From Bacteroidales bacterium (GTDB lineage Bacteria > Bacteroidota > Bacteroidia > Bacteroidales > F082): a stretch of 64,000 bases of DNA. The stretch lies in contig JAFTXI010000046.1 of assembly GCA_017461665.1 (NCBI GenBank), forward strand, positions 67,419 to 131,418, given 5' to 3'. The first letter of the stretch is position 1; every line of letters starts with the position of its first letter. Shown here piece after piece: positions 47,458 through 56,016 of the stretch. The notes beneath the pieces are model-generated. The model had not been told where the DNA came from and did not search any database. It saw only the letters and a list, made by a program, of their open reading frames with translations. The position numbers were made by a program, and so were the translations under genes.

Positions 47458-47774
47458 GGAGAGCATTGGTTTTATCGAATAAGATTGTCGCCGGTATTTT
47501 GACCGAGACCGATGATATGCAATACATTTTCAAGTATGAAGATAATTATCTCATCAATCATAGTTTTCGTGCCATATCGCTTGCATTTCCAAAGAGAAAA
47601 GAAGAGTATATTTCCGACGAGCTTTTCCCATTCTTCTTCAATATGCTTTCGGAAGGAGCAAACAAAACAATTCAATGCATGACTCTGAAAATAGATGAAA
47701 ACGATTCGTTTGGGCTGTTGTTGGCGACAGCAAGACACGACACAATTGGTGCAATAACAATAGAAGAAATATGA
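47454..47774 (+). CDS. hipS: HipS-like protein (separate HipA N-subdomain 1)
   Basis: 106 residues matching the HipA N-terminal subdomain ('Couple_hipA'): beta-rich start, then RAISLAFPKRKEEYISDELF and PFFFNMLSEGANK. In classical HipA this part is fused to the kinase. Here it is a separate gene between hipB and the kinase, as in the HipBST system, where HipS is the antitoxin. Start overlaps the hipB stop (ATGA). Confidence 0.87.
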   Translation: MRRALVLSNKIVAGILTETDDMQYIFKYEDNYLINHSFRAISLAFPKRKEEYISDELFPFFFNMLSEGANKTIQCMTLKIDENDSFGLLLATARHDTIGAITIEEI

Positions 47775-48787
47775 AAAAGATAGAAGTTTGTCCGGGAACA
47801 CTCGCAACAGGATTCGACACATATAGTCCACAATGTCTGCGGAGATTATTTGATGGTAAGAAAGTCTGTCATATTATGGACTTTTCTCTTGACGATGTAA
47901 CTGCCGACATCATTGCATCATTGAATAGAATATCTATCTCTGGTGTGCAAGAGAAGTTGTCGGCTGTTGTAAATAAAGGCAAAATAATCCTCACTCCAGA
48001 AGGCAAATCGGGACGTTATATCATCAAGCCTATCCCTGATTACAAACATCTGCGTTATATTGACAATATTCCTGCCAATGAACACCTTACCATGCAAATT
48101 GCGAATCAAGTATATAAGATAAACACCGCTACTAATGCACTGGCGTTTTTTGCAGACGGTCGTCCTGCATATATAACCAAAAGGTTCGATTATCGAGATG
48201 ACGGTTCCAAAATCAAGCAAGACGATTTCGCATCAATAGCAGGAAAGACAGAAAAGAATAACGGTAAAGACTTCAAATATTCAGGAAGTTACGAAGATAT
48301 AGCGAAACTGCTTAGGCAAAATGTTTCCGCATGGCAGGTCGAGATGACGAAATTTTTCACATTAGTTGTGTTCAACTACTTATTTAGCAATGGCGATGCA
48401 CATCTGAAAAACTTCTCACTCCAGGAAACCATAGACGGCGACTACACCTTAACGCCAGCATACGATTTAATGAACACATCCATTCATATCGACGACAGTG
48501 ACTTTGCTCTACAAAAAGGACTGATTCCCAAGGAAGAATATTCCGAGATATACAACAACACATCACATCCATGCAAAGAAGACTTCATCACTTTTGGTAA
48601 TAGGATTGGCGTCATTCCCAAAAAGGTCGATACCATAATAGAGATGTTCTCCAAGGAAAATACATTTGTCTATGAACTTATCGAGCGTTCCTTCTTAGAT
48701 GCCAGATGCAAGCGAATGTACCTCCGCTCCTATCAAGAACGTCTTCAGAGATTTAACAGAGGATCTTTCTTCTCTAACTTCAACTGA
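47771..48787 (+). CDS. hipT: HipT-like serine kinase toxin
   Basis: 338 residues of the HipA kinase family lacking subdomain 1. Seen: the SIS autophosphorylation-type motif at residues 55-57 followed by the GVQEKLS loop, ATP-binding Lys86 (YIIKPIP), catalytic loop SNGDAHLKNF with Asp209 and Asn214, and metal-binding Asp232 in PAYDLMN. These positions agree with the described HipT toxin, which phosphorylates tryptophanyl-tRNA synthetase. The frame is intact and all catalytic residues are kept, so the toxin is probably active. Overlaps hipS by 4 bp. Confidence 0.9.
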   Translation: MKKIEVCPGTLATGFDTYSPQCLRRLFDGKKVCHIMDFSLDDVTADIIASLNRISISGVQEKLSAVVNKGKIILTPEGKSGRYIIKPIPDYKHLRYIDNIPANEHLTMQIANQVYKINTATNALAFFADGRPAYITKRFDYRDDGSKIKQDDFASIAGKTEKNNGKDFKYSGSYEDIAKLLRQNVSAWQVEMTKFFTLVVFNYLFSNGDAHLKNFSLQETIDGDYTLTPAYDLMNTSIHIDDSDFALQKGLIPKEEYSEIYNNTSHPCKEDFITFGNRIGVIPKKVDTIIEMFSKENTFVYELIERSFLDARCKRMYLRSYQERLQRFNRGSFFSNFN

Positions 48788-48818
48788 ACTTTAAGTCTTA
48801 ATCGGCCATCTTTTTTGT

Positions 48819-48971
48819 TTAAGTGCAAGTGTCATCTACGATGGAAATCAAAGCTGCATCACTACCATAAACGCCTGCTGGTTTTACTTGTTTTGAAGTA
48901 ATTGTCTCTTCTTTTCCTCCACATGAGACCATGAATAATGCTACTAACATTTTAGTAAGTTTACTTTTCAT
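48819..48971 (-). CDS. Very small lipoprotein or truncated lipoprotein remnant
   Basis: 50 residues (ATG at 48971, TAA at 48819). The start MKSKLTKMLVALFMVSCGGK has a lipobox. The rest, EETITSKQVKPAGVYGSDAA and LISIVDDTCT, looks like the first part of a larger lipoprotein that ends early. No matching continuation is found downstream in other frames. Could be a true small lipoprotein. Confidence 0.5.
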   Translation of the reverse strand: MKSKLTKMLVALFMVSCGGKEETITSKQVKPAGVYGSDAALISIVDDTCT

Positions 48972-49230
48972 AATAATGTGTTTTTAAATTAATGAATTAT
49001 AATAATTTTTGGCAAAAGTATGTAAAAACATCTACAGCACAATTTGTCTTTTGTTGTCTTTTAGAGGGAGTTAAGAGATGTTGGGAACATTCTCCTCATA
49101 TTGGGAATAATATTCAAAAAAGTAGGGTAAAATCTATAGTAAACATAAAAACCGACAAAAAAAAACGGAGATAAAAATGTTGTATTACTTTCTGATGACT
49201 GTATAGTCTACTTTTATAAGCTGGTACTAA
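48972..49230. other. Intergenic region, no gene seen
   Basis: AT-rich spacer between the small lipoprotein and the 23-bp repeats. It contains a 20-bp piece (aattgtcttttgttgtcttt-like, 49043-49065) also present in the two large dispersed repeats at 51003 and 61028, probably a degraded third copy. Confidence 0.5.
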
Positions 49231-49290
49231 AAGGAAAATAAAACACCACAAAAAAGGAAAATAAAACACCACAAAAAAGGAAAACAATTG
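49231..49290 (+). repeat. 23-bp tandem repeat just upstream of a promoter
   Basis: Exact period of 23 bp, units beginning 'aaggaaaataaaacaccac' at 49231 and 49254 and a partial unit at 49277. It ends at the -33-like TTG (49288-49290); the -7 TATTTTTG is at 49312-49319. Position suggests a multi-site operator for the downstream ATPase gene. Confidence 0.75.
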
Positions 49291-49340
49291 TATAATTTTA
49301 ATAATTATTTGTATTTTTGCACTATAAAAAACTACTAATT

Positions 49341-50633
49341 ATGGATTATCTTAAAAGAGTATCTGACAATGTTCTTGCCGAAAGGCTTGAAGCTTTTGGT
49401 GCTGTGCTTATTGAAGGTCCTAAGTGGTGTGGCAAGACTACCACAGCAGAGCAACATGCTAAAAGTGTAATAAAAATGCAGGATCCCGATATGAGCAATG
49501 AGTATCTTGCAACAGCAGAGTCCAAACCATCGCTCCTTTTATTGGGTGAAACTCCTCGATTGATTGATGAGTGGCAGGATGCTCCTGTATTATGGGATGC
49601 TGTAAGAACAATGGTGGACAAGAGACAATCTGTCGGTCAATTTATTCTCACAGGGTCTAATGCTGTCCGGAAAGATAAAATCAGGCACTCCGGAACAGGC
49701 CGTATCAGTCGTATGAAAATGATTCCTATGAGTTTGTACGAATCAAAGGAGTCTAATGGAAAGATTTCATTGTCGGAATTATTTAATAACCCAAATCTTG
49801 ATATTGACGGCATCACTTCTGACATGAAAATAGAGGATTTGATTTTTTCGGCGTGCCGTGGAGGTTGGCCTGCAAGTGTAAACATAAAGTCTCGTAAGGC
49901 ACAATTGCTGATAGCACAGAACTATGTTGATACAGTTTGCAAGGAAGATATATCGAGAATAGATGGTGTGAAACGTGATGAATTACTGACAAAACAAATT
50001 CTAAAATCGTATTCTCGAAATATATCAACTTTAGCAAAAAAATCATCAATATTGGAAGATGTTATTGCATCGGGAGAAGTCAGTTGCACAAAACCGACTT
50101 TTGAAGACTATATAGATGCATTAACGCGTCTATTCGTCATTGATAATATTCCAGCATGGTGTCCTGCTATACGAAGTAAAACCGCAATCAGAAGCGGATT
50201 TAAACGTTCTTTTGTTGACCCATCAATTGCTGTCGCCACACTCGGATTATCTCCTGACTCATTGATGACCCAATTGAAAACTTTCGGATTTATTTTTGAG
50301 CAAATGTGTATTCGTGACCTGAGGGCTTATACTCCTGATTTCAATAGTCATATTTCTTATTATCATGACAGATACGGACTTGAAGCTGACTTGGTTCTTC
50401 ATTTGTCTGATGGTCGGTATGCACTGATAGAATGTAAATTAGGTAGCAGAGAGATTGAAGACGGAGCAGAACATCTGAAAGAACTAAAGCGATTAATACA
50501 AAAATATAACGAAACGGAAAAACAAGTTCCATTACGAGAACCTGATTTATTGATAATACTCACCGGAGGGCAGATGGCTTATACTCGTCCTGATGGCGTA
50601 AAAATTATACCATTAGCTTGTTTAAAAGACTGA
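49341..50633 (+). CDS. AAA_14/DUF4143 ATPase
   Basis: 430 residues. Walker A GPKWCGKTT near residue 31, Walker B-like PRLIDEWQDAP, sensor ILTGSNAV, and a C-terminal DUF4143 nuclease-like fold with EADLVLHLSDGRYALIECKLG (D...E-x-K pattern). This family is common in Bacteroidetes and archaea, and its function is unsettled. Start at ATG 49341, 21 bp after the -7 element. A second, diverged family member is at 51297. Confidence 0.93.
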   Translation: MDYLKRVSDNVLAERLEAFGAVLIEGPKWCGKTTTAEQHAKSVIKMQDPDMSNEYLATAESKPSLLLLGETPRLIDEWQDAPVLWDAVRTMVDKRQSVGQFILTGSNAVRKDKIRHSGTGRISRMKMIPMSLYESKESNGKISLSELFNNPNLDIDGITSDMKIEDLIFSACRGGWPASVNIKSRKAQLLIAQNYVDTVCKEDISRIDGVKRDELLTKQILKSYSRNISTLAKKSSILEDVIASGEVSCTKPTFEDYIDALTRLFVIDNIPAWCPAIRSKTAIRSGFKRSFVDPSIAVATLGLSPDSLMTQLKTFGFIFEQMCIRDLRAYTPDFNSHISYYHDRYGLEADLVLHLSDGRYALIECKLGSREIEDGAEHLKELKRLIQKYNETEKQVPLREPDLLIILTGGQMAYTRPDGVKIIPLACLKD

Positions 50634-50693
50634 TGATTCATTCAAATCCTCATTGTCCTTATCGAACCAACACTTATCAATGAATGGAATATT

Positions 50694-50867
50694 CTACCAG
50701 CTGTTATAAGATTGAATATTTCTTATGAGTTTCTCACCGTTCACTTTTAATGCAGCCTTAACCAGAGATGAACGATAACGGTGTTTTACTTCTGCAATCC
50801 AATTTGAATAATCTGCATCACTATGAATATCATGCGACTTTACAACGCGTGCTTTTTCTTGTGTCAT
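50694..50867 (-). pseudogene. N-terminal remnant of a DUF1016 (YhcG-like) PD-(D/E)XK protein
   Basis: 57 residues: MTQEKARVVKSHDIHSDADY, then SNWIAEVKHRYRSSLVKAAL and KVNGEKLIRNIQSYNSW before a stop. The W-I-x-x-V-K-x-R-Y-R-S-S-x-x-K-A-A-x-K-V-N pattern is the conserved opening of DUF1016_N proteins, normally about 350 residues long. The rest, including the nuclease domain, is missing. Confidence 0.65.
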
Positions 50868-50925
50868 AAATTTTGTTTTATTGTTTCTCGAAGCAAAGGT
50901 AACAAATTTATGACAAAAAAGAATG

Positions 50926-50997
50926 TCAAGGCAAATAAATATGCCTTTTGTTATTAGGCATCAAGACACACGTCCGTGTGTCTCTACGAGAGATTCG
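50926..50997. repeat. Terminator-like hairpin plus REP-type palindrome
   Basis: AAGGCA...TGCCTTTT (about 50929-50949) followed by AGACACACG-TC-CGTGTGTCT (about 50963-50982) and 'ctacgagagattcggct'. The second palindrome resembles the one at 22713. Confidence 0.6.
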
Positions 50998-51002
50998 GCT
51001 GC

Positions 51003-51240
51003 TGCACGGCAAATGTAAGTAAACATTAGAATGGGAGAATTGTCTTTTGTTGTCTTTTAGATCGGTCACTGAGCTTGTCGAAGTGACGTTTCCGAGTTTG
51101 CCTTCGACAGGCTCAGGCAACAGAGACAACAGACTTTGTTCAGCGAAGTAGATTATGAGACGTAGTTTTGGAGTTTTGGAGTTATGAAGTTTTGGAGACA
51201 CCAAAGAAAATTTTCAACTTTCCGTTTTCCGTTTTCAATT
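51003..51240. repeat. Dispersed repeat, copy A (about 240 bp)
   Basis: Nearly identical to 61028-61274 in the same orientation, from 'tgcacggcaaatgtaagtaa' to 'gaaaattttcaactttc'. It contains an inverted repeat CTGAGCTTGTCGAAG (51069-51083) / CTTCGACAGGCTCAG (51102-51116) and a stretch of 'tttggagttatgaag' repeats. No ORF of interest. Confidence 0.9.
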
Positions 51241-51245
51241 TTTTA

Positions 51246-51288
51246 TATATTTGCACTGAGTAAAAATACTCAATACACTGAGCAAAAT
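51246..51288 (+). promoter_or_regulatory. Promoter and palindromic operator before the second AAA_14 gene
   Basis: -7 TATATTTG at 51246-51253. In the leader, TGAGTA-AAAA-TACTCA (51257-51272) is a perfect palindrome, and CACTGAG recurs with a 22-bp period (51254, 51276). The sites lie at the start of transcription, fitting repressor binding or an RNA hairpin. Confidence 0.6.
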
Positions 51289-51296
51289 GTATCAAT

Positions 51297-52484
51297 ATGT
51301 ACAAAAGAGCTGAATATAAGATAATTACAAATAGACTATTAGAAGAACGAAAGTTTATTCAGGTAGTAATGGGACCTCGTCAGGTTGGAAAATCAACGGT
51401 TGTAAAACAAGTTTTGAAAGATATAAACATCCCATATCAATTTTATTCTGCAGATAATGTTCCTGCAACGAATAGCGCCTGGATTTCCGATTGTTGGGCT
51501 GCTATACGTAGCTTGAAAAAAAACAAGAATTGGGATGATGTAATTTTGATAATAGATGAGATTCAAAAGATTGCAAACTGGAGTGAGGTCGTAAAAAAAG
51601 AATGGGACAACGATACATTCCACGATTGCAACATCAAAGTCTTATTGTTAGGAAGTAGCCGTGTTTTATTAGAGAAAGGACTATCAGAGTCATTAGCAGG
51701 TCGTTTTGAAGAGATTCGCATGAGCCATTGGAGTTATCAGGAGATGAGAGATTGTTTCGGTTTCACTTTAGACCAATACATATTTTTTGGTGGATATCCT
51801 GGTGCAGCTTCCTTAATCAATGACGAAGAACGTTTCAACCAATATATTCAATCTGCAATAATAGAAGCGACAATCAACAAGGATATATTGATGGATACAC
51901 CTATAAGCAAGCCTGCTCTGTTGCGCCAAACTTTTGAGTTAGGTGCAGCCTATTCCGGTGAATTATTGTCGCTAAACAAAATGCTTGGTTCTCTTCAAGA
52001 TGCAGGTAATACAGTGACATTAACGGGTTATATCAATCTGCTAAAAGAAAGCGGTTTATTATGTGGATTACAAAAATTCAGCATCGACAATGCAAGAAGA
52101 AAAGCCAGCATTCCCAAGTTACAGGTTTATAATAACGCTTTGAAAACCGTTTATAGTCCGATAAATTTTGAACGAGCCATTACAGACAGAAAATCCTGGG
52201 GTCGCATCTATGAATCCAATATAGGAGCTTATCTTGTAAGTCAGTCGTTTATACATCATTTTGAAGTCTTCTATTGGAGAGAACGCGACTTTGAAGTTGA
52301 TTATATTCTGCGTAAAAATGGCGTTCTGATTGCCATTGAGGTTAAAAGCAATGCCGAGAAAAGAACTGAAGGATTGGAGAAATTCCGTCAGTTATTCAAT
52401 CCAAAATCAGCATTTATCATTGGAGACGGAGGCATCAACACAGAAGACTTTTTTACAATGGATATTAGGAAATTGTTTTTTTGA
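51297..52484 (+). CDS. AAA_14/DUF4143 ATPase
   Basis: 395 residues with Walker A MGPRQVGKSTV near residue 30, Walker B DVILIIDEIQKI, LLLGSSRVLLEKGLSESLAG (sensor and RFEEI-type motif follow) and a C-terminal VDYILRKNGVLIAIEVKSN, the D...E-x-K core of a PD-(D/E)XK-like fold. Intact. Same broad family as 49341 but with a different promoter region, so not a recent duplicate. Confidence 0.93.
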   Translation: MYKRAEYKIITNRLLEERKFIQVVMGPRQVGKSTVVKQVLKDINIPYQFYSADNVPATNSAWISDCWAAIRSLKKNKNWDDVILIIDEIQKIANWSEVVKKEWDNDTFHDCNIKVLLLGSSRVLLEKGLSESLAGRFEEIRMSHWSYQEMRDCFGFTLDQYIFFGGYPGAASLINDEERFNQYIQSAIIEATINKDILMDTPISKPALLRQTFELGAAYSGELLSLNKMLGSLQDAGNTVTLTGYINLLKESGLLCGLQKFSIDNARRKASIPKLQVYNNALKTVYSPINFERAITDRKSWGRIYESNIGAYLVSQSFIHHFEVFYWRERDFEVDYILRKNGVLIAIEVKSNAEKRTEGLEKFRQLFNPKSAFIIGDGGINTEDFFTMDIRKLFF

Positions 52485-52517
52485 TGGGCACCATCCGTAA
52501 TTTTGTGTAAATGAAAA

Positions 52518-53090
52518 TCACAAAATGTTCATTGCTTTAAGTTTAGCGCAATACTCTGATACTTCTTTTTCATGTTTTAACAAAATATCATTTATAATAG
52601 TATTTGCCATCTGTGATGTTATTCGATGAGGTCCATCAATAATAAATTGCAAATTGAAATACTTTTTAAATTCAGTTACATATTTAAGTCCTAATAGTTC
52701 ATCACCGGATGAAAAAACACCCAAACACAAATGATATTCCTCAGAATCGCTATTATCTTTAAGACCTTGTAACATTTCACAATATGAATCAATATTTCCT
52801 GTATATCCGATTTTAGGCAGTTCAATTGCAGGATTCCAGCACGGATTTACAACAATTCTGGAAACTCCAAAAACATTCATAGTAAGGAAACCTCCCAAAG
52901 ATGCACCAATTATAAGTTCTATCTTATGTTCATCAACATATTTATTGATTATCTTTATAGCATCAATAGGTTTGTTCGGGTCATAATCAATTGTATGTAA
53001 TTCGTGTTTAGTTCCACACTGATTTTTTAAATTGTTGTATGATTCCCCGTAAGGATCACCGTTATATCCATGTACATACAATATCTTCAT
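52518..53090 (-). CDS. Small alpha/beta hydrolase (YqiA/UPF0227-like esterase)
   Basis: 190 residues starting MKILYVHGYNGDPYGESYNN. The nucleophile elbow is GASLGGF (in LIIGASLGGFLTM), with a likely Asp in SSGDELLG and His in DGPHRIT completing the triad. Lacks a signal peptide, so cytosolic. Begins 2 bp after the stop of the upstream gene, in a likely three-gene operon with 53093 and 53696. Substrate unknown. Confidence 0.87.
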   Translation of the reverse strand: MKILYVHGYNGDPYGESYNNLKNQCGTKHELHTIDYDPNKPIDAIKIINKYVDEHKIELIIGASLGGFLTMNVFGVSRIVVNPCWNPAIELPKIGYTGNIDSYCEMLQGLKDNSDSEEYHLCLGVFSSGDELLGLKYVTEFKKYFNLQFIIDGPHRITSQMANTIINDILLKHEKEVSEYCAKLKAMNIL

Positions 53091-53092
53091 TT

Positions 53093-53641
53093 TCAATTTT
53101 CAACTCGTCTTACCGCTCTTATCCCATACCCCACCAAACGGCTTGTCGGAATTACCCTTAAATCTTCTAATCGAAATGAGAGATAGATTCCTTCAAACGC
53201 AGACGATGTCCAATAATTGCAGTATGTTTTTTCTATCCGTTGTTTTTCAAAATACACACAGTTGTACGGAAGAAAAATGCTATTGCCATTAGTTCCTATG
53301 ACTTTAAGTCCTTGTTTTCCATTCAGCACTGCATCTTCTTCCAATTTACAAGCCGTTATCAATTCTAACATTTCGTCTTTTGTCGGCATTCTCCACTCCT
53401 CGCCCCAATTGGCTGTAGAAGCGTCATATTTAGGATTGCCAGAGATATTCCACAATCTATTCTTGCTTGTTGCTATATTCTTGTTATGCGTCAGACTGTT
53501 CTCTCCGGAATATTCGTCTTTTGGTTTTATCTCACCCCAAGCGAAGTAGTCGCCGCACTTTTCAGGAGAATTAGCTCCAATATTGCAAGTCGCCCAAAGC
53601 GAACCACTTGGTAATCCTAAATCTACAGATTCATGTTTCAT
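53093..53641 (-). CDS. FISUMP-like (Fibrobacter major paralogous) domain protein
   Basis: 182 residues. VDLGLPSGSLWATCNIGANS, DYFAWGEIKPKDEYSG, then EEWRMPTKDEMLELI and YWTSSAFEG..., ending GYGIRAVRRVEN, match the Bacteroidetes FISUMP-type domain, which is usually found on secreted or lipoproteins. Here it has no signal peptide from the ATG at 53641; a TTG at 53680 would add 13 residues without making one. Role unknown. Confidence 0.82.
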   Translation of the reverse strand: MKHESVDLGLPSGSLWATCNIGANSPEKCGDYFAWGEIKPKDEYSGENSLTHNKNIATSKNRLWNISGNPKYDASTANWGEEWRMPTKDEMLELITACKLEEDAVLNGKQGLKVIGTNGNSIFLPYNCVYFEKQRIEKTYCNYWTSSAFEGIYLSFRLEDLRVIPTSRLVGYGIRAVRRVEN

Positions 53642-53695
53642 AGAATTAATAGTGCCTTGTCCACAACTTTCCTTTTTCAATTTTCAGATTTCAAT

Positions 53696-54142
53696 TTATC
53701 TAATGTCCTTCAACAACTCCCATGCACAAGTGCCATTTTTAGGATATCTACAAAGGAACACCAGATCTCCGCGCCTGACTCTATCAAAAAATTTCTTCAT
53801 ATCAGAATCTTTGATAGGAAAATCCAATGTAAGCACATATTCTCCTAACGGGTTATTTTCCTTTGCTGTAAGACCAGACCATCCATTAATACCAACTCTT
53901 TCTAATTCCTTAGTCATCATCTCGTTGGTTTTCTCTACATTGTCCTTATACCAATACTCAGAAAAGAAATCAACATAGATTTTCATTATTTGAGCATAAA
54001 TATTTAGGTTATGTAAGTAATCTTCAATAGACAATCCTTCTCTATAAGGATTATCAGATACAGCTTCCATCCTTGTTAGAACATTATCACCATAGTTCAA
54101 TTGGTCATCAACAGGTGATAGAACAGATATTAATGTTATCAT
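53696..54142 (-). CDS. Hypothetical protein, 148 aa
   Basis: I do not recognise it. A helical N-terminal half (SIEDYLHNLNIYAQIMKIYV) is followed by a mixed region ending DLVFLCRYPKNGTCAWELLK, which has a PUA/ASCH-like look (a strand, 'F', 'NG', terminal helix) but no firm match. No signal peptide or membrane helix. First of a probable operon with the FISUMP-like and hydrolase genes (55-bp gap). Confidence 0.75.
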   Translation of the reverse strand: MITLISVLSPVDDQLNYGDNVLTRMEAVSDNPYREGLSIEDYLHNLNIYAQIMKIYVDFFSEYWYKDNVEKTNEMMTKELERVGINGWSGLTAKENNPLGEYVLTLDFPIKDSDMKKFFDRVRRGDLVFLCRYPKNGTCAWELLKDIR

Positions 54143-54276
54143 ATAAAATGTTTTTAATTATTATTTTAAGCTTTCTTATACATATCAAAAACAGGTAAAA
54201 AATTCAGTGTAAATATAAACTATTTTTTCATAAACTAACTTTACGTTTTCAATTCTCAATTTTCAATTTAAAAAAC

Positions 54277-54323
54277 AACGCGTTAACGTTCCAACAAATG
54301 CAAGAATCATTAACGCGTTTTTT
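54277..54323 (-). terminator. Intrinsic terminator after the SPFH cluster
   Basis: AACGCGTTAA (54277-54286) pairs with TTAACGCGTT (54310-54319). A-rich sequence on one side and seven T on the other make it bidirectional. On the minus strand it follows the 115-aa membrane protein. Confidence 0.8.
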
Positions 54324-54344
54324 TACATCAGACTTCTATTGATT

Positions 54345-54692
54345 TTATTCTTTGCACTTCAACATGCTATTCGCAATTAAAGCGTAAATCAGCAAAACCA
54401 CGCCATTAAGAATGATGAATAATGGTTTGCTGAAGTTTAGAAAAGCAAATATCAAATTCATTGCACAGAAAACAATGAAGAATATTGATGACATTGTTGT
54501 AAACATAACTGATGTTCGTTCTGCTTTTGGTTTGACTCCAAGTGTAAACACGAAAGTTATTATCATTACCACACCAGAAACAATTGTGAGTAACCATCTT
54601 AATTCATCAACTTTGCATATAGAGTAAAATCCGTATGCGATTAGACAACTGATTGCAACTGCAATGATTGTTTTAACAAAATCTATTTTCAT
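54345..54692 (-). CDS. Small four-helix membrane protein
   Basis: 115 residues with four evenly spaced hydrophobic helices and short charged loops (KVDELR; KPKAERTS). No known family recognised. Last gene of the cluster, 35 bp after the SPFH gene. Might be the membrane partner of the SPFH protein; inference only. Confidence 0.8.
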   Translation of the reverse strand: MKIDFVKTIIAVAISCLIAYGFYSICKVDELRWLLTIVSGVVMIITFVFTLGVKPKAERTSVMFTTMSSIFFIVFCAMNLIFAFLNFSKPLFIILNGVVLLIYALIANSMLKCKE

Positions 54693-54727
54693 AATTTATT
54701 TAATCATAATTTTATCAATTAAACACT

Positions 54728-56014
54728 TTATGGCATTGGCGGTGGAGGTGCCATCGTGCCTACTCCGAAAAGACTTGCCAATTCTACTACATTACCAGCA
54801 AATTCCCAATTTGCCATGCCTTGTTTCCATACGTACGTCTGATTATTCATCTGACCATTTTGTACCAATTGTTGTAATTGTTGCATATTATATGGACCAT
54901 ATTGCTGACCATTTATTGAAATCATATAAGTGACATTGGCACCTGGAATCGGAGGCGGAGCCATTTGTTGCTGTTGTGGTTGCTGAGCTTGCATTGGTTG
55001 GTTCATCATATTACCCATCATGTTTGCCATCTGACCACCCATTGCACCTCCAATTGCCATACCCATCATCATACCAGCTGGATTCATGCCGTCTCCACCA
55101 CCGAGGTTTATTCCACCCATCTGTCCCATACTTTGGGCAGATGTTTTAAGTACATCAGCTTGTTGGTCGATGGCGTGAGCCTGAATAAACTGAGACTCGG
55201 CTGAAAGTTTAGACACGCGTTCATATTGTTCTGTACCAATCTCAGCACGACGCAACTGCTGTTCTTTAGTAAGGCGAGTAAATTCATAATAATTCTCGCT
55301 TTCTTTATCAATCTCAATTGCAGAAATGTCGAAGCGTTTGAGGTTAACACCAAAGTCATTCTCGAAAATACTATCAAGACGTGACTTAATCAAATCACTT
55401 ATTTCAACAATCTTTCGCTCAAGTTGAATTACAGGAATGTTGTTGTCTTGCGGACAGTTTGCCACAAAGTTCTTTGTAAACTTGATAACGACGTCTTTAA
55501 TTTGCCTTGAGAAACTCTCAAGATTAAAATCAATAAGGCGATTAAGTTTTATGAACTGCTTATAATCAGTAAGATTAAAAGTGATATCACCCCTTACTGC
55601 AACAGGCACTGCAAAATCAGGGAAGCGAGGGTCTGCCACATCGAAATAAGGAATACCAAACTTTATCTGGTTATTGCCCTGTAGGTTGATGAAGTATATC
55701 TCTGCCTGGAAAGGAGAATTACCTCCCCAAAGAGAACCTACAATACTTGTAAGCACAGGAAAGTTGGCAGTTTCTATTTTCTGGTCATGATGACCGACGA
55801 TATAGTCCATCAATGTACCATCATTCTGTTGATAATAGAAAACTGCGACTTCGCCATCTTTTACGCGCAAGGAGCTACCCCATCTAATTGAGTTTTCTTT
55901 CTTCGTTGAGTTCGCCTCCCCTGAAGGACGCCATTTCCAAACAAGATATTCTTGTTCGTCACAGCGGATTACATCCATCAATCCGCCTTCTTTTTTTCTG
56001 TCAAATAGTCCCAT
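54728..56014 (-). CDS. SPFH-domain protein with C-terminal GYF_2 (DUF4339) domain
   Basis: 428 residues. The SPFH/band-7 domain (about 30-240) belongs to the 'virion core protein' YdjI-like group: start MGLFDRKKEGGLMDVIRCDE, with VAVFYYQQNDGTLMD and FGVNLKRFDISAIEIDKES. A helical stretch with AEIGTEQYERVSKLSAES follows, then a Gly/Met/Gln-rich linker (GGDGMNPAGMMMGMAIGGAM and QAQQPQQQQ) and a GYF_2 domain (YMISINGQQYGPYNMQQLQQ; WKQGMANWEFA). Such proteins form membrane-associated oligomers; GYF_2 domains bind peptides. No membrane helix. Confidence 0.9.
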   Translation of the reverse strand: MGLFDRKKEGGLMDVIRCDEQEYLVWKWRPSGEANSTKKENSIRWGSSLRVKDGEVAVFYYQQNDGTLMDYIVGHHDQKIETANFPVLTSIVGSLWGGNSPFQAEIYFINLQGNNQIKFGIPYFDVADPRFPDFAVPVAVRGDITFNLTDYKQFIKLNRLIDFNLESFSRQIKDVVIKFTKNFVANCPQDNNIPVIQLERKIVEISDLIKSRLDSIFENDFGVNLKRFDISAIEIDKESENYYEFTRLTKEQQLRRAEIGTEQYERVSKLSAESQFIQAHAIDQQADVLKTSAQSMGQMGGINLGGGDGMNPAGMMMGMAIGGAMGGQMANMMGNMMNQPMQAQQPQQQQMAPPPIPGANVTYMISINGQQYGPYNMQQLQQLVQNGQMNNQTYVWKQGMANWEFAGNVVELASLFGVGTMAPPPPMP

Positions 56015-56016
56015 GG

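Noticed and set aside
48819-48971. Small lipoprotein as a fourth component of the hip operon
   Set aside because: It is on the opposite strand, convergent to hipT, and looks truncated.
49231-49290. Possible CRISPR-like repeats
   Set aside because: Period 23 bp with no spacer between units, only 2.4 copies, no cas genes. It is a plain tandem repeat.
51003-51240. Repeat copies A and B as insertion sequences
   Set aside because: They carry no transposase and no terminal inverted repeats at their ends; they look like non-coding dispersed repeats.
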